From positions 496,001 to 560,000 of the forward strand of contig CAVVOX010000002.1 in NCBI GenBank assembly GCA_963749875.1: a DNA stretch of 64,000 bases, in the 5' to 3' direction. Numbering within the stretch: the first letter of the stretch is position 1; each line of letters begins with the position of its first letter. Under the pieces are notes generated by a model. The model made no database searches, was not told the DNA's origin, and saw nothing but the letters and a program-made list of their open reading frames with translations. Made by a program: the position numbers and the translations under genes. This document shows, in pieces, positions 1 through 8,722 of this stretch. The DNA comes from JAHQVI01 sp963749875 (GTDB lineage: Bacteria; Pseudomonadota; Alphaproteobacteria; Rhizobiales; Rhodomicrobiaceae).

Positions 1-5
1 CGGAG

Positions 6-574
6 ATGGGTGTGTGGGATGCGATCCTCGAAACGCTTGTCGAACTGGGGCTCACCGACGACTGGGCTCACATGATGGACAGCACCACCGTTCGCGCTCA
101 TGCTCAGGCAGCGGGCGGAAAAGGGGGACTCATTCAAATGCTCTTGGTCGAAGCCGCGGCGGCTTTTCGACAAAGATCCACGCCCGGTCAGACGGTAAAG
201 GACGCCCTCTTGGCTTTGTCCTCACAGGCGGCGAAACCTCGGACTATCGCGGCGTAGACGACCTGTTGAAATTGCCGGTCAACAAACCGAAAATCATGTT
301 GGCGGACAAAGGGTTTGACAGCGACGACGTTCGATCTGCCCTGCTCATGAAAGGCATTGGACCAGTCATTCCGCCGAAAACAAATCGCAAAGATCCGCCT
401 GCCTGCGACTTCAAAGCCTACAAGGATCGCAATCGGATCGAGCGCATGTTTGGTAAACTGAAACAGTTCCGGCGCATCGCCACGCGCTATGACAAAACGA
501 AACTGTCTTACGCTGGATTCCTCGCGCTCGCTGCCGCCCATATCTGGCTACCCGCTTTTGTCAACGCAGCCTAG
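6..574 (+). mobile_element. IS5-family (IS427-group-like) transposase, right end, two overlapping frames
   Basis: The left part is cut by the window edge. A first frame (from about 6) carries the catalytic MDSTTVRAH segment. The second frame carries LGRSRGGFSTKIHA, LADKGFDSD and the C-terminal DRNRIERMFGKLKQFRRIATRYDK block, which is the DDE transposase signature of IS5-type elements. The frames meet at an A4G5 run (119-127), and a -1 step there joins the catalytic N-terminal part to the rest. This looks like the frameshift-fused transposases known in this group, though a chance indel is possible. The stop TAG lies in CTAG (571-574). Outward of that, the strand-complement reads GCTGCGTTGACAAAAGC, which resembles an IS terminal repeat. 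The element abuts ccoS tail to tail. Confidence 0.8.
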
Positions 575-777
575 GTGCGGTCATTGCTGCGCGAAGCCGG
601 ACTGCGATCAGCCCCTTTGTCGGGCTCCGGCAAATCCTCTTCGTCATCCTCCAAAGCGCGATAGGCCGCCCCCTCCAGATCCTCGAACTGGCCCGAGCGC
701 AGCGACCAGATGAACGCGGCAAGGCCGAGCAGCCCCAGAAACAGTGCAGCGGGAATGAGCCAGGCAAGAGCCGTCAT
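571..777 (-). CDS. ccoS: CcoS, cbb3-type oxidase assembly protein
   Basis: This is a 68-residue protein with one N-terminal membrane helix (MTALAWLIPAALFLGLLGLA) followed by the CcoS-type stretch FIWSLRSGQFEDLEGAAYRA and an acidic tail. CcoS is needed for cofactor insertion into cbb3 oxidase in the cytoplasmic membrane. The start overlaps the ccoI stop as ATGA, so the two are translationally coupled. It is the last gene of the ccoGHIS set. Its stop TAG lies inside the CTAG where the IS5-type element begins, so the last residues may have been changed by the insertion. The DLEG core is intact, so function is probably retained. Confidence 0.88.
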   Translation of the reverse strand: MTALAWLIPAALFLGLLGLAAFIWSLRSGQFEDLEGAAYRALEDDEEDLPEPDKGADRSPASRSNDRT

Positions 778-2978
778 TTCGCAAGTCTCAGTTTGATCGC
801 CCGCAATCGAAGAGCGTTCGCCGTCACGAAGACCGAGGAGGTCGACATGGCGATGGCGGCGATCAGCGGTGTGACGAATCCGGCCGCCGCGATGGGGATG
901 AAGATCAGATTGTAGATGCCGGCGATCCCGAAATTCTCGAACGCCATGCGCTGCGCGCGCCGCGCCGTCGCCAGAAGATCGATCACCGACCGGAGGCTCG
1001 CCCCCTGGAATACCGCGTCGGACGCCATCTGGCTGATATCGGCGGCGGATGAAGGCGCGAGCGAGGCATGGGCCGCGGTGAGTGCGGGCGCGTCGTTGAG
1101 ACCATCGCCGACCATCAGCACCTTGTGGCCGGATGCGGCCAGGCTCCGGAGCCGCGCAATCTTCTCCTGCGGCTGACATTTCGCCCGCCATTCGGCGATG
1201 CCGAGCTTGCGCGCGATCGGCTCGACGGTCTCGGCCCGGTCGCCCGACATGATCTCGACGGCGAAACCCGCCGATTTCAGCTCGCGAATGGTCTGCGCCG
1301 CGTCCTCGCGCAATTCATCCGTGAACGCAAAGGCGATGGCATCGCGGCCGGGCGCGGCATAATAGAGCGATGCCTGCCCCGATCCCCGCTCAAATTGGCC
1401 GCACCACTCCGCCGAGCCGAGCCGTGCCTCGCCCTGGGACGTTTCGACTTTCAATCCGCCGCCCGGCTCCTCGACGACCCCTTGCATCGGCGAGAGTGTG
1501 CCGAAACGCGCCTTCGCCGCCGAAGCAACCGCAATCGCATAAGGGTGCTTACTGGCGGCGGCGAGTTCGCCCGCCGCGCGCAATGCGGCGTCCTCGATCT
1601 CGTCCGCGTTTTGCAGAACCGGCCGGCCGTAGGTCAGCGTGCCGGTCTTGTCGAATACGATCGTGTCGATCTCCGAGAGCCGTTCAAGCCCATCCGGCGC
1701 CTTCACCAGCACACCCCTGCCGAACAATCGATCCGCCGCGGCGACTTGCACCGCCGGCACCGCCAGCGCCAAGGCGCAGGGGCAGGTGATGATCAGCACG
1801 GCGATCGCGACCATCAGCGCGGCTTCCCAGCCCACGCCTGCAATCAGCCAGCCGAGGAACGCGGCTGCGGCAAGAATGTGAACGGCCGGCGCGTAGAGCT
1901 GCGAGGCGCGGTCGGCAAGGCGCACATAGCGGCCGCGCGCCTGTTCCGCCGTTTCCATGAGGCGCGTCAGCTCGGCGAGCAGCGTGTCGCCTTCCGTCTT
2001 GCTCGCCTCGAAAACGACCGGCGCGCCCAGATTGATGGTTCCGGCAAAGACCTCCGCGCCGGGCGTAAGTGGCCGCGGCGCGCTCTCTCCGGTGAGCAGG
2101 CTTTCATCGGCCTCCGATTTTCCGGTCAGCACCGTGCCGTCGGCCGGAAATCGCTCGCCGGCCGCCACGGCGACGCGCATTCCCGGCACGAGAGCCGCCG
2201 CGGCCATCGTCTCCGCCGACCCGTCAGCTTGAACGATCGTCGCCGATTGCGCCCGCATCTTCAGAAGGTTCTGCGCCGCGCCTCTCGCTCGCGTCCGCAT
2301 CCGCTGGTCGAGATAGCGGCCGATGAGCAGGAAGAACAGCAGCGTCACGCTGGCGTCGAAATAGACATGCTCGCCGCCGCGAATGGTTTGCGCCAGGCTC
2401 ATGCCCGCGGACAGCAGAATGGCGAGCGAGATCGGCACGTCCATATTGAGGCCGCGCGCTCGAAGAGCCGTCATCGCCGAGCGGAAGAAGGGTTGTCCCG
2501 AATAGGCGACGGCCGGCAGGGCGATCAGGGCGGAGATCCAATGGAAGAGGCTTCGCGTCGCCTCCTCCATGCCGTCCGAACCCGCCGACCAGACAGAGAC
2601 CGACAGCAACATGACATTGGCGGCCGCGAAGCCGGCGACGGCGAGCCGGGCGAGAAAGTCGCGGTTGCGTTTCTCGTCGGCGTCGGAGGTTTCGGCAACC
2701 AATTCGCCGGCTTTGTAGCCCGCAGCGCCCAGCGCCGCGATGAGTGCGTCCGGTGTGCTCCGGTCCGTATCGAAGCTGACCGCGACCCGTTTGGCCGAGA
2801 GATGCGCGCGCGCGGAGGCGACGCCGGGTGCGGCCATGAGGGCGCGCTCCACCTTCCGCATGCAGCCGCCGCAGTTCATGTTCTCGACGGTCAGGGTCAC
2901 CGAGCGGAGGCGGCTCTCCTCTTCCGCTTCGTCCGTGCGGCCCGGGACGTCCGGCGTCAGGAGTTGGGCTTCAGCCAT
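774..2978 (-). CDS. ccoI: CcoI, copper-translocating P1B-type ATPase
   Basis: This 734-residue P-type ATPase supplies copper for assembly of the CuB site of cbb3 oxidase. An N-terminal heavy-metal-associated domain has the metal-binding CGGC pair (C36, C39). Membrane helices follow, then the TGES actuator motif, the CPC transport motif (C399-P400-C401), the phosphorylated DKTGT motif (D443), an HP motif (SKHPYA) and the GDGLNDAPA hinge. All key residues are present. It overlaps ccoH upstream by 22 bases and ccoS downstream by 4, as expected in a tight ccoGHIS operon. The family name is also fixI. Location: cytoplasmic membrane. Confidence 0.95.
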   Translation of the reverse strand: MAEAQLLTPDVPGRTDEAEEESRLRSVTLTVENMNCGGCMRKVERALMAAPGVASARAHLSAKRVAVSFDTDRSTPDALIAALGAAGYKAGELVAETSDADEKRNRDFLARLAVAGFAAANVMLLSVSVWSAGSDGMEEATRSLFHWISALIALPAVAYSGQPFFRSAMTALRARGLNMDVPISLAILLSAGMSLAQTIRGGEHVYFDASVTLLFFLLIGRYLDQRMRTRARGAAQNLLKMRAQSATIVQADGSAETMAAAALVPGMRVAVAAGERFPADGTVLTGKSEADESLLTGESAPRPLTPGAEVFAGTINLGAPVVFEASKTEGDTLLAELTRLMETAEQARGRYVRLADRASQLYAPAVHILAAAAFLGWLIAGVGWEAALMVAIAVLIITCPCALALAVPAVQVAAADRLFGRGVLVKAPDGLERLSEIDTIVFDKTGTLTYGRPVLQNADEIEDAALRAAGELAAASKHPYAIAVASAAKARFGTLSPMQGVVEEPGGGLKVETSQGEARLGSAEWCGQFERGSGQASLYYAAPGRDAIAFAFTDELREDAAQTIRELKSAGFAVEIMSGDRAETVEPIARKLGIAEWRAKCQPQEKIARLRSLAASGHKVLMVGDGLNDAPALTAAHASLAPSSAADISQMASDAVFQGASLRSVIDLLATARRAQRMAFENFGIAGIYNLIFIPIAAAGFVTPLIAAIAMSTSSVFVTANALRLRAIKLRLAK

Positions 2979-3460
2979 AGGCGTTGCTTGATGCGGTAGT
3001 GGGTTGCGGGCCCCTGCGAAGGCGCGGTTGCGGCCTCGAGCGAGACGATCCAGTTGCCCGGATCGAGATCCTCGACGCTCACGATGTAAGCGCCGGCGGA
3101 CTCTTCCTTAAGCAGGAGCGGCCCGGTGACGCGGTCCGCGACCGCGCGTGCGATATTGCCCCTGACCTCAAGTCCGGAGACCGGATTGCCGGTCTTGTCC
3201 CTGATCGTCAGCTTCAGGCGCCGCTCGCCTGTCACAGCGAGCCGATAGGACCAGCCGAGCGCGGCCTGTCTGCGCTCCGCCGCGATCCGCTCATTGTAGT
3301 GGAGGCCCTCCTGATAAGGGTGCGGCGTCGAGAGTCCGTCAAAGGTTGACAGAGCGAAGTAGAGAAAGATGCCGTTGGCAAGCAGCATGACACCGAAAAA
3401 GCCGAGGAGCGCGAAGAGAACGTGACGGCCGGTGATTTCCTTCATGGCAAACACAGTCAT
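2957..3460 (-). CDS. ccoH: CcoH/FixH family cbb3 oxidase assembly protein
   Basis: This 167-residue protein has one N-terminal membrane helix (HVLFALLGFFGVMLLANGIF) followed by the FixH-typical FDGLSTPHPYQEGLHYN segment and a periplasmic beta-rich domain. FixH/CcoH stabilises the oxidase subunits during assembly. Its ATG overlaps the ccoG stop (ATGA), and its end overlaps ccoI. A second in-frame ATG five codons later is possible, but coupling to ccoG favours the first. Order and overlaps match the canonical ccoGHIS operon. Confidence 0.92.
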   Translation of the reverse strand: MTVFAMKEITGRHVLFALLGFFGVMLLANGIFLYFALSTFDGLSTPHPYQEGLHYNERIAAERRQAALGWSYRLAVTGERRLKLTIRDKTGNPVSGLEVRGNIARAVADRVTGPLLLKEESAGAYIVSVEDLDPGNWIVSLEAATAPSQGPATHYRIKQRLWLKPNS

Positions 3461-4956
3461 TGAACGGGTCCCCGGAAAACGGTCTCGCGGGCGGTTTCGG
3501 TCCCGTCCGTCAGGTCGCGGACGACGATGGAAAACGGGATCTGGCCGTCTTCCGCCGCGCGCACCGCCTCACGCGGCAGGGTGACGAAAGCCTTCAGCGT
3601 GCGCAGATTGTCAGGCGTCACCTCGATCTGCGGCGGGTTTTCTCCCTCCAGACCGAGCACCGAGAACTTCGCCTGGTGCAGCCCGTCGACCCTCAGGCTG
3701 AAACTGCGCGTCTCGTAGAGCTTGTTCAGGATGCGCACCGTATAGCTGTTGCGGATGCTGCCATCGGAAAGCATGACGAATAAGGGGTTCCGGTCGGCCT
3801 GCACATTGACGTCGAGAACCGTCTTGGCCGACAGGGCGAACAGCAGGATGACGCCGACCAGCGCCAGGACGGAAGCGTAAAGGATCGTCCGTGGCCGGAT
3901 CAGGCGGATCGGTGCGCGGTCGCCATGGCTGGCGGCGTCGAGATTGCGGAAGGTGTCGTAGGCGATCAGCTTTCTCGGCCGGCCGACCTTGTCCATGATC
4001 TCGTCGCAGGCGTCGATGCAGAGCGCGCACTGGATGCATTCGAGCTGCGGCCCGTCGCGAATATCGATGCCCATCGGGCAGACCGCGACACATTGCTTGC
4101 AGTCGATGCAGTCGCCGCGGCCTTCCCAGCTCTCGCCTTTCTTGTGCGCCCCGCGCGGTTCGCCGCGATAGCCCCGATAGCTGATCAGCAGCGAGTCCGC
4201 GTCGAACATCGCGCCCTGAATGCGCGGCCAGGGGCACATATAAGTGCAGACCTGCTCACGGGCGATCCCGCCGAGCACATAGGTGGTGCCGGTGAAGATG
4301 CCGATGAAAAGATAGGCGATGAACGGCGCCTCGAAATTCAGCAATTCCGAGGCGAGGGTCGGAGCGTCGCGGAAATAGAAGACGAAGGCGCCGCCTGTCG
4401 CCAGACCGATCAGCAGCCAGGAGAGGTGCGTCGCGCCGATCTTCCAGATCTTCTCGAAGGTCCAGGGTGCTTTGGCCAGCCTCATCCGGGCATTGCGGTC
4501 GCCCTGCCAGAAATGCTCCACCGCGATCATCAGATCGGTCCACACCGTCTGCGGACAGGTATAGCCGCACCACACACGGCCCGCGACGGCGGTGACGAGG
4601 AACAGCGCGAGCGCGCTGACGATCAGGAGGCCGGTGATGAAATAAAGCTCCTGCGCCCAGATCTCCACGCCGAACAGATAAAGCCGCTGATGCGCGAAAT
4701 CGAGGAGGAAGGCCTGATCGGGCAGGTTAGGCCCGCGGTCCCAGCGCAGCCAGGGCAGGAGATAATAGATGCCGAGCGTCACCGCCATGACGATCCACTT
4801 GATCCGGCGGAATTTGCCATGGGCGCGCTTCGCGTAGATCGGCTCCCGTGCCGCGTAGAGCGGACGTTCCGCCCTGGCGTTCACGGCCTCGGCGTCTGAC
4901 CGCGTAACGCCGGGGGCCGCTTCAGCGCTGATTTCGAATTGAGGCTGCACTGTCAT
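3457..4956 (-). CDS. ccoG: CcoG (FixG/RdxA), ferredoxin-like cbb3 oxidase accessory protein
   Basis: This membrane protein of about 499 residues carries [4Fe-4S] motifs: CGYTCPQ in the membrane part, then CIDCKQCVAVCP and CIQCALCIDAC, followed by a C-terminal periplasmic Ig-like domain. CcoG reduces Cu(II) for cbb3 maturation. The longest open frame extends 24 codons further upstream, but those codons run into dispersed repeat R1-A. The ATG chosen here has a GGAG eight bases upstream and starts MTVQPQF, so the longer start is a repeat artefact. It is separated from ccoP only by the repeat. It overlaps ccoH by 4 bases. Confidence 0.94.
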   Translation of the reverse strand: MTVQPQFEISAEAAPGVTRSDAEAVNARAERPLYAAREPIYAKRAHGKFRRIKWIVMAVTLGIYYLLPWLRWDRGPNLPDQAFLLDFAHQRLYLFGVEIWAQELYFITGLLIVSALALFLVTAVAGRVWCGYTCPQTVWTDLMIAVEHFWQGDRNARMRLAKAPWTFEKIWKIGATHLSWLLIGLATGGAFVFYFRDAPTLASELLNFEAPFIAYLFIGIFTGTTYVLGGIAREQVCTYMCPWPRIQGAMFDADSLLISYRGYRGEPRGAHKKGESWEGRGDCIDCKQCVAVCPMGIDIRDGPQLECIQCALCIDACDEIMDKVGRPRKLIAYDTFRNLDAASHGDRAPIRLIRPRTILYASVLALVGVILLFALSAKTVLDVNVQADRNPLFVMLSDGSIRNSYTVRILNKLYETRSFSLRVDGLHQAKFSVLGLEGENPPQIEVTPDNLRTLKAFVTLPREAVRAAEDGQIPFSIVVRDLTDGTETARETVFRGPVQ

Positions 4957-4982
4957 GTGCGACTCCAAGCGGCTGCGCCGGG

Positions 4983-5090
4983 CTAGCGCAACGCGCGTCC
5001 AAATGGACGCGGGAACAGTTGCGCTCATCTTTTGAAATAAATCAACTTAACCTCGTTCAAGTGATTCCACCTGAACGAGGGTCGATCTAG
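4983..5090 (+). repeat. dispersed repeat R1, copy A (short-loop form)
   Basis: Two joined palindromes. The first is CTAGCGCAACGCGCGTCC with its complement GGACGCGGGAACAGTTGCGC. The second runs from ATCAACTTAACCTCGTTCAA to a matching TGAACGAGGGTCGATCTAG. CTAG occurs at both ends (4983-4986 and 5087-5090). The copy lies between ccoP and ccoG inside the cbb3 gene cluster, where its hairpins could lower or process the downstream ccoGHIS message. Same family as 12198, 15683, 22368, 33448, 59255, 59947 and 62089. Confidence 0.9.
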
Positions 5091-5158
5091 GAAGCCCTGA
5101 GTCGGTCGGTCCGGCGCAGCGCCTCCTCTCCGCAAACGGGACGATTATAAAGGAGCTG

Positions 5159-6031
5159 CTATTGACCGCCACCCAGCGAGTGGACGTAAACCGCCAGCTT
5201 CTTGATGGTATTCTCACTGAGCCGTCCGGACCAGGCGGGCATGACGCCGCCGCGTCCCGTTTCGATGCTCTTCACGATGTTGGTTTTGCTCGAACCGTAG
5301 AGCCAGATTGCGTCGGTCAGATTGGGCGCGCCGAGTTCCTTGTTGCCCTTGCCGTCCTCGCCGTGACAGGCGGCGCAGTTATCGGCGAAAATCGTCTTGC
5401 CACGCTCGGCCGCCGCCGCATCATGCTCGCCGCCCGACAGCGACAGGACATATTCGGCCACATCGGAAATCTGATCACTGGTCAGGATTTGATCCGCGCC
5501 GAAACGGGGCATGTCGCTGATGCGCGTTTCGTCACTTTGGCTGCTGCGGATGCCATAAAGAATCGTCTGATGGATCGCCTCCAGTGAGCCGCCCCAGAGC
5601 CAGTCGTCATCATTCAGGTTCGGAAAGCCCTTGCCGCCTGCCGCGCCGCGCCCATGGCACGGTGCACAATTGTCGCCGAATGCGGCGTGCCCGGCAGCGA
5701 TCGCAAACCGCCGGAGCTCGGGCGAGGCTTCGATCTGCGCAAGCGAGGCGTTGTCGATCGCATTGTTCATTTCCGCTTGCGCGGCGCGCGCCTGTTCGAT
5801 CTGTTGCTGGACGGTCGCGCGCTGGCTATAGCCCCAGATGCCCTTGGTGTAGCCGGAAAGCGTAGGCCAGGCCGGATAGACGATCCAATAGCCGATCGAC
5901 CAGATGATGCAGGCGTAGAACACCCAAATCCACCATTTCGGCAAGGGCTTGTTCAGCTCCTTGATCCCGTCCCACTCATGGCCGGTCGTTTCGACGCCGG
6001 TTACATCATCAATTTCGGTCTTAGCGGCCAT
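5159..6031 (-). CDS. ccoP: cytochrome c oxidase cbb3-type subunit III (CcoP), diheme
   Basis: This 290-residue subunit has an N-terminal segment with a membrane helix (WWIWVFYACIIWSIGYWIVY) and two c-type heme domains with CAPCH (122-126) and CAACH (219-223). It passes electrons from cytochrome c to CcoO and CcoN. The N-terminal GHEWDGIKELNKPLPKWW block is the CcoP signature. It overlaps ccoQ by 11 bases and belongs to the ccoNOQP operon read on the minus strand. Length is normal for the family and both heme sites are complete. Confidence 0.96.
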   Translation of the reverse strand: MAAKTEIDDVTGVETTGHEWDGIKELNKPLPKWWIWVFYACIIWSIGYWIVYPAWPTLSGYTKGIWGYSQRATVQQQIEQARAAQAEMNNAIDNASLAQIEASPELRRFAIAAGHAAFGDNCAPCHGRGAAGGKGFPNLNDDDWLWGGSLEAIHQTILYGIRSSQSDETRISDMPRFGADQILTSDQISDVAEYVLSLSGGEHDAAAAERGKTIFADNCAACHGEDGKGNKELGAPNLTDAIWLYGSSKTNIVKSIETGRGGVMPAWSGRLSENTIKKLAVYVHSLGGGQ

Positions 6032-6206
6032 TTTCGCCTCTCGATGAACTATCGTCGGAATCGTCGTCCAGGGGGATGTGCCTGGCCCGCTCGAACCGCT
6101 TCCTGTTGCCTGGCCAGAAGATGTAGATCAGCACGCCCGCGAACAGAGCCATGAAGATCAAGAGACCTGCAACGCCGACAAAGCTTCTGACCTCGTCAAA
6201 ACTCAT
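6021..6206 (-). CDS. ccoQ: CcoQ, small subunit of cbb3 oxidase
   Basis: This 61-residue protein has a single hydrophobic helix (VAGLLIFMALFAGVLIYIFW) followed by the PGNRKRFERA basic segment and an acidic tail, the usual CcoQ/FixQ design. CcoQ stabilises the CcoP association with the core complex. It lies 6 bases after ccoO and overlaps ccoP, so it is within the same transcript. Small CcoQ genes are often missed, but the frame, position and helix make this one clear. Confidence 0.93.
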   Translation of the reverse strand: MSFDEVRSFVGVAGLLIFMALFAGVLIYIFWPGNRKRFERARHIPLDDDSDDSSSRGENGR

Positions 6207-6212
6207 GGATGC

Positions 6213-6944
6213 TTATCTCAAGTTCGGGCCGGCTGCGTCGAATGTGGTGAAGTCGACGAGCGTGCCGAGCATTTGCAGATAGGCGACGAGCGCATCCAGC
6301 TCCGAGATCTTGGACGGATCGGCGTCAAAGGTGCGCACCTGCGCCTTGGGATAGCGGGCGGTGAGATCCGAGGCGCCGTTAGAATCAGCCACGGCCTGCG
6401 CCTCGAGATCGGCTTTCGCGTTCTGAATCATCTCGTCCGTATAGGGGACACCGACGGCCCGGTTCGCCTTCAGATGGTCCTCGATGTCGCGATAGTCGAG
6501 CGCGCGTTCGCGGAGAAAGGGATAGCCGGGCATGATCAACTCCGGCACGACGCTGCGCGGATCGGTCAAATGCGCTACATGCCATTCGTCGGAATATTTG
6601 CCGCCGACACGGGCAAGGTCCGGCCCGGTTCGCTTCGAGCCCCACTGAAAGGGGTGATCGTACATGCTCTCGGCGGCGAGGCTGTAATGGCCGTAGCGCT
6701 CGACCTCGTCGCGAAGCGCGCGGATCATCTGGCTGTGACAGACATAGCAGCCTTCGCGGATGTAGATGTTGCGGCCGGCCAGCTCGAGCGGCGTATAGGG
6801 ACGCATGCCCTGGACTTTTTCGATGGTCGAGCCGATCCAGAAGAGCGGCGCGATTTCGAACAGTCCGCCGATCGCCACGACGATCAGGATCGCGACGGTC
6901 AGCAGGATCGAATGTTTTTCGAGAATGGCGTGCGAGAATTTCAT
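6213..6944 (-). CDS. ccoO: cytochrome c oxidase cbb3-type subunit II (CcoO), monoheme
   Basis: This 243-residue membrane-anchored cytochrome c has an N-terminal helix (ILLTVAILIVVAIGGLFEI) and one heme site, CYVCH (66-70), in the conserved YIREGCYVCHSQMIRALRDE context. It relays electrons between CcoP and the CcoN active site. The C-terminal VAYLQMLGT motif of the family is present. It lies 12 bases downstream of ccoN and 6 upstream of ccoQ. Complete and of usual length. Confidence 0.96.
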   Translation of the reverse strand: MKFSHAILEKHSILLTVAILIVVAIGGLFEIAPLFWIGSTIEKVQGMRPYTPLELAGRNIYIREGCYVCHSQMIRALRDEVERYGHYSLAAESMYDHPFQWGSKRTGPDLARVGGKYSDEWHVAHLTDPRSVVPELIMPGYPFLRERALDYRDIEDHLKANRAVGVPYTDEMIQNAKADLEAQAVADSNGASDLTARYPKAQVRTFDADPSKISELDALVAYLQMLGTLVDFTTFDAAGPNLR

Positions 6945-6956
6945 GTCGCGTCCCCC

Positions 6957-8624
6957 TTATTCCGCTGGCACCGGCCCGGAAGTCTCGGGCTCGGCGGCGA
7001 CGGGCTCCCCAGCGACCGCGCCGCGCACGGTCATCCAGAGATTGTAGACCATGATCAGGGAGCCGATGATGAAGAGCAGCCCACCGATCGCGCGGATCAC
7101 ATAATAGGGGTGCATCGCATCGACGGTCTCGGCGAAGGAATATTGCAGGAAGCCGAGGCTGTCATAGGCGCGCCACATCAAGCCCTGCGTGATGCCCGAC
7201 ACCCACATGGCGGTGATGTAGAGCAGGATGCCGATGGTGGAGACCCAGAAGTGCCATTCGACCAGGCGGAGCGAGTACAGCTCCTTGCGCTTCCACAGCC
7301 ACGGAACCAGGCAATAGACCGCGCCGAAGGAGATCATCGCCACCCAGCCCAGCGCGCCGGAGTGAACATGGCCGATGGTCCAATCGGTATAGTGCGATAG
7401 CGAATTGACCGCCTTCACGCTCATGAGCGGGCCTTCGAAGGTCGACATGCCGTAGAAGGCGACCGAGACGACCAGGAAGCGGATCACCGGATCGGTGCGC
7501 AGCTTGTCCCATGCGCCGGAGAGCGTCATCAGGCCGTTGATCATGCCGCCCCAAGAAGGCATCCACAGCATGATGGAGAAGGTCATGCCGAGCGTCTGCG
7601 CCCAGTCGGGCAGGGCGGTGTAATGAAGGTGGTGCGGGCCCGCCCAGATATAGAGGAAGATCAGTGTCCAGAAGTGAACGATGGATAGCCTGTATGAGTA
7701 GACCGGCCGCTCGGCGCGCTTCGGAATGAAGTAGTACATCATGCCGAGGAAGCCGGCGGTGAGGAAGAAGCCGACCGCGTTGTGGCCATACCACCATTGG
7801 GTCATCGCATCCTGAACGCCGGAATAGGCGATATAGCTCTTGGTGCTGACCAGAGAGACCGGCATCGTCACATTGTTGACGATGTGCAGCATGGCGATGG
7901 TGACGATGAAGGCCAGATAGAACCAGTTCGCCACATAGATATGCGGCTCCTTGCGGCGCCAGATCGTGCCGAGGAAGACGAGCAGGTAAACCACCCAGAC
8001 GATCGTCAGCCAGAGATCGGCATACCATTCCGGCTCGGCATATTCCTTCGATTGCGTGACGCCGAGCAGATAGCCGGTGGCGGCAATGACGATGAAGAGA
8101 TTGTAGCCCCAGAACACGAACCACGGCGCCCAGCGTCCGGCCAGACGCGCCTTGCAGGTCCGCTGGACCACATAGAACGACGTGGCGATCAGCGCATTGC
8201 CGCCGAAGGCGAAGATGACGGCCGAGGTATGTAGCGGCCGCAGCCGGCCGAAATTCGTCCAGGGCAGGTCGAAATTGAGCGCGGGATAGGCGAGCTGCCA
8301 GGCGAGCAGATCACCGGCGAGGAAGCCGGCAATACCCCAGAACATCGTGGCGATCACGCCCGCCTTGATGACATCGTCATTGTAGGGGCGTCGATCCGGC
8401 GTGTAGCGGCTTCCGGCGAGCGTGCCTTCCGAGAAGGTCTTGTTGAGCAGATAGAGCAGGGCTCCCGCACCGGCCACGGCGAAGACGAGACCGTGAAAGA
8501 CCATCACATCATCCACCGAGACGATCGAGATCATGACGCCCAGGATCAGCGCGGCGATCGAGCCGAGGATCGCGAGAAGGTCTGACAGGGCGGCAAATTC
8601 GTCTTTCGTTGGAGCGTCGTTCAT
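6957..8624 (-). CDS. ccoN: cytochrome c oxidase cbb3-type subunit I (CcoN), catalytic
   Basis: This catalytic subunit binds heme b and the heme b3-CuB centre and reduces O2 with high affinity in the cytoplasmic membrane. It has many transmembrane helices, the WYGHNAVGFFLTAGFLG block and the THEN-like histidine segments HHLHYTALPDWAQ and TDWTIGHVHSGALGW typical of C-type heme-copper oxidases. The start chosen is the ATG at 8624 (MNDAPTK), because GATGAGG stands six bases upstream. A GTG at 8654 would add ten residues without a ribosome site. First gene of the ccoNOQP operon. Confidence 0.96.
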   Translation of the reverse strand: MNDAPTKDEFAALSDLLAILGSIAALILGVMISIVSVDDVMVFHGLVFAVAGAGALLYLLNKTFSEGTLAGSRYTPDRRPYNDDVIKAGVIATMFWGIAGFLAGDLLAWQLAYPALNFDLPWTNFGRLRPLHTSAVIFAFGGNALIATSFYVVQRTCKARLAGRWAPWFVFWGYNLFIVIAATGYLLGVTQSKEYAEPEWYADLWLTIVWVVYLLVFLGTIWRRKEPHIYVANWFYLAFIVTIAMLHIVNNVTMPVSLVSTKSYIAYSGVQDAMTQWWYGHNAVGFFLTAGFLGMMYYFIPKRAERPVYSYRLSIVHFWTLIFLYIWAGPHHLHYTALPDWAQTLGMTFSIMLWMPSWGGMINGLMTLSGAWDKLRTDPVIRFLVVSVAFYGMSTFEGPLMSVKAVNSLSHYTDWTIGHVHSGALGWVAMISFGAVYCLVPWLWKRKELYSLRLVEWHFWVSTIGILLYITAMWVSGITQGLMWRAYDSLGFLQYSFAETVDAMHPYYVIRAIGGLLFIIGSLIMVYNLWMTVRGAVAGEPVAAEPETSGPVPAE

Positions 8625-8708
8625 TGGCGGCCTCATCTGCGCATGGCTGTCCACTGTGGAGCCTCAGCGTTCCGGCGTTTCTTATTCGGCAAGAACGCCC
8701 CGAGGACT

Positions 8709-8722
8709 TTGACACAGATCAA
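8709..8722 (-). promoter_or_regulatory. FNR/FixK-type box upstream of ccoN
   Basis: The sequence TTGACACAGATCAA is a perfect TTGA-N6-TCAA palindrome located 85 bases upstream of the ccoN ATG. cbb3 operons of alphaproteobacteria are classically activated by FixK/FnrL/Anr at such sites under low oxygen. It therefore probably drives the whole ccoNOQP(-GHIS) cluster. No obvious second box lies before ccoG apart from repeat R1-A. Confidence 0.82.

Noticed and set aside
117..129. claim that the A4G5 run is a proven programmed frameshift site
   Set aside because: The run fits -1 shifting, but the classic heptamer is imperfect and the element is truncated, so only a tentative statement is made.
571..1191. 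206-residue version of CcoS
   Set aside because: The upstream part is out of frame with and overlaps ccoI. The ATG at 777 overlaps the ccoI stop and begins the conserved CcoS sequence.
1068..2999. 643-residue open frame on the plus strand, antisense to ccoI
   Set aside because: Composition is Arg/Gly/Asp-rich without any domain. It is the mirror of a high-GC real gene with all P-ATPase motifs on the other strand.
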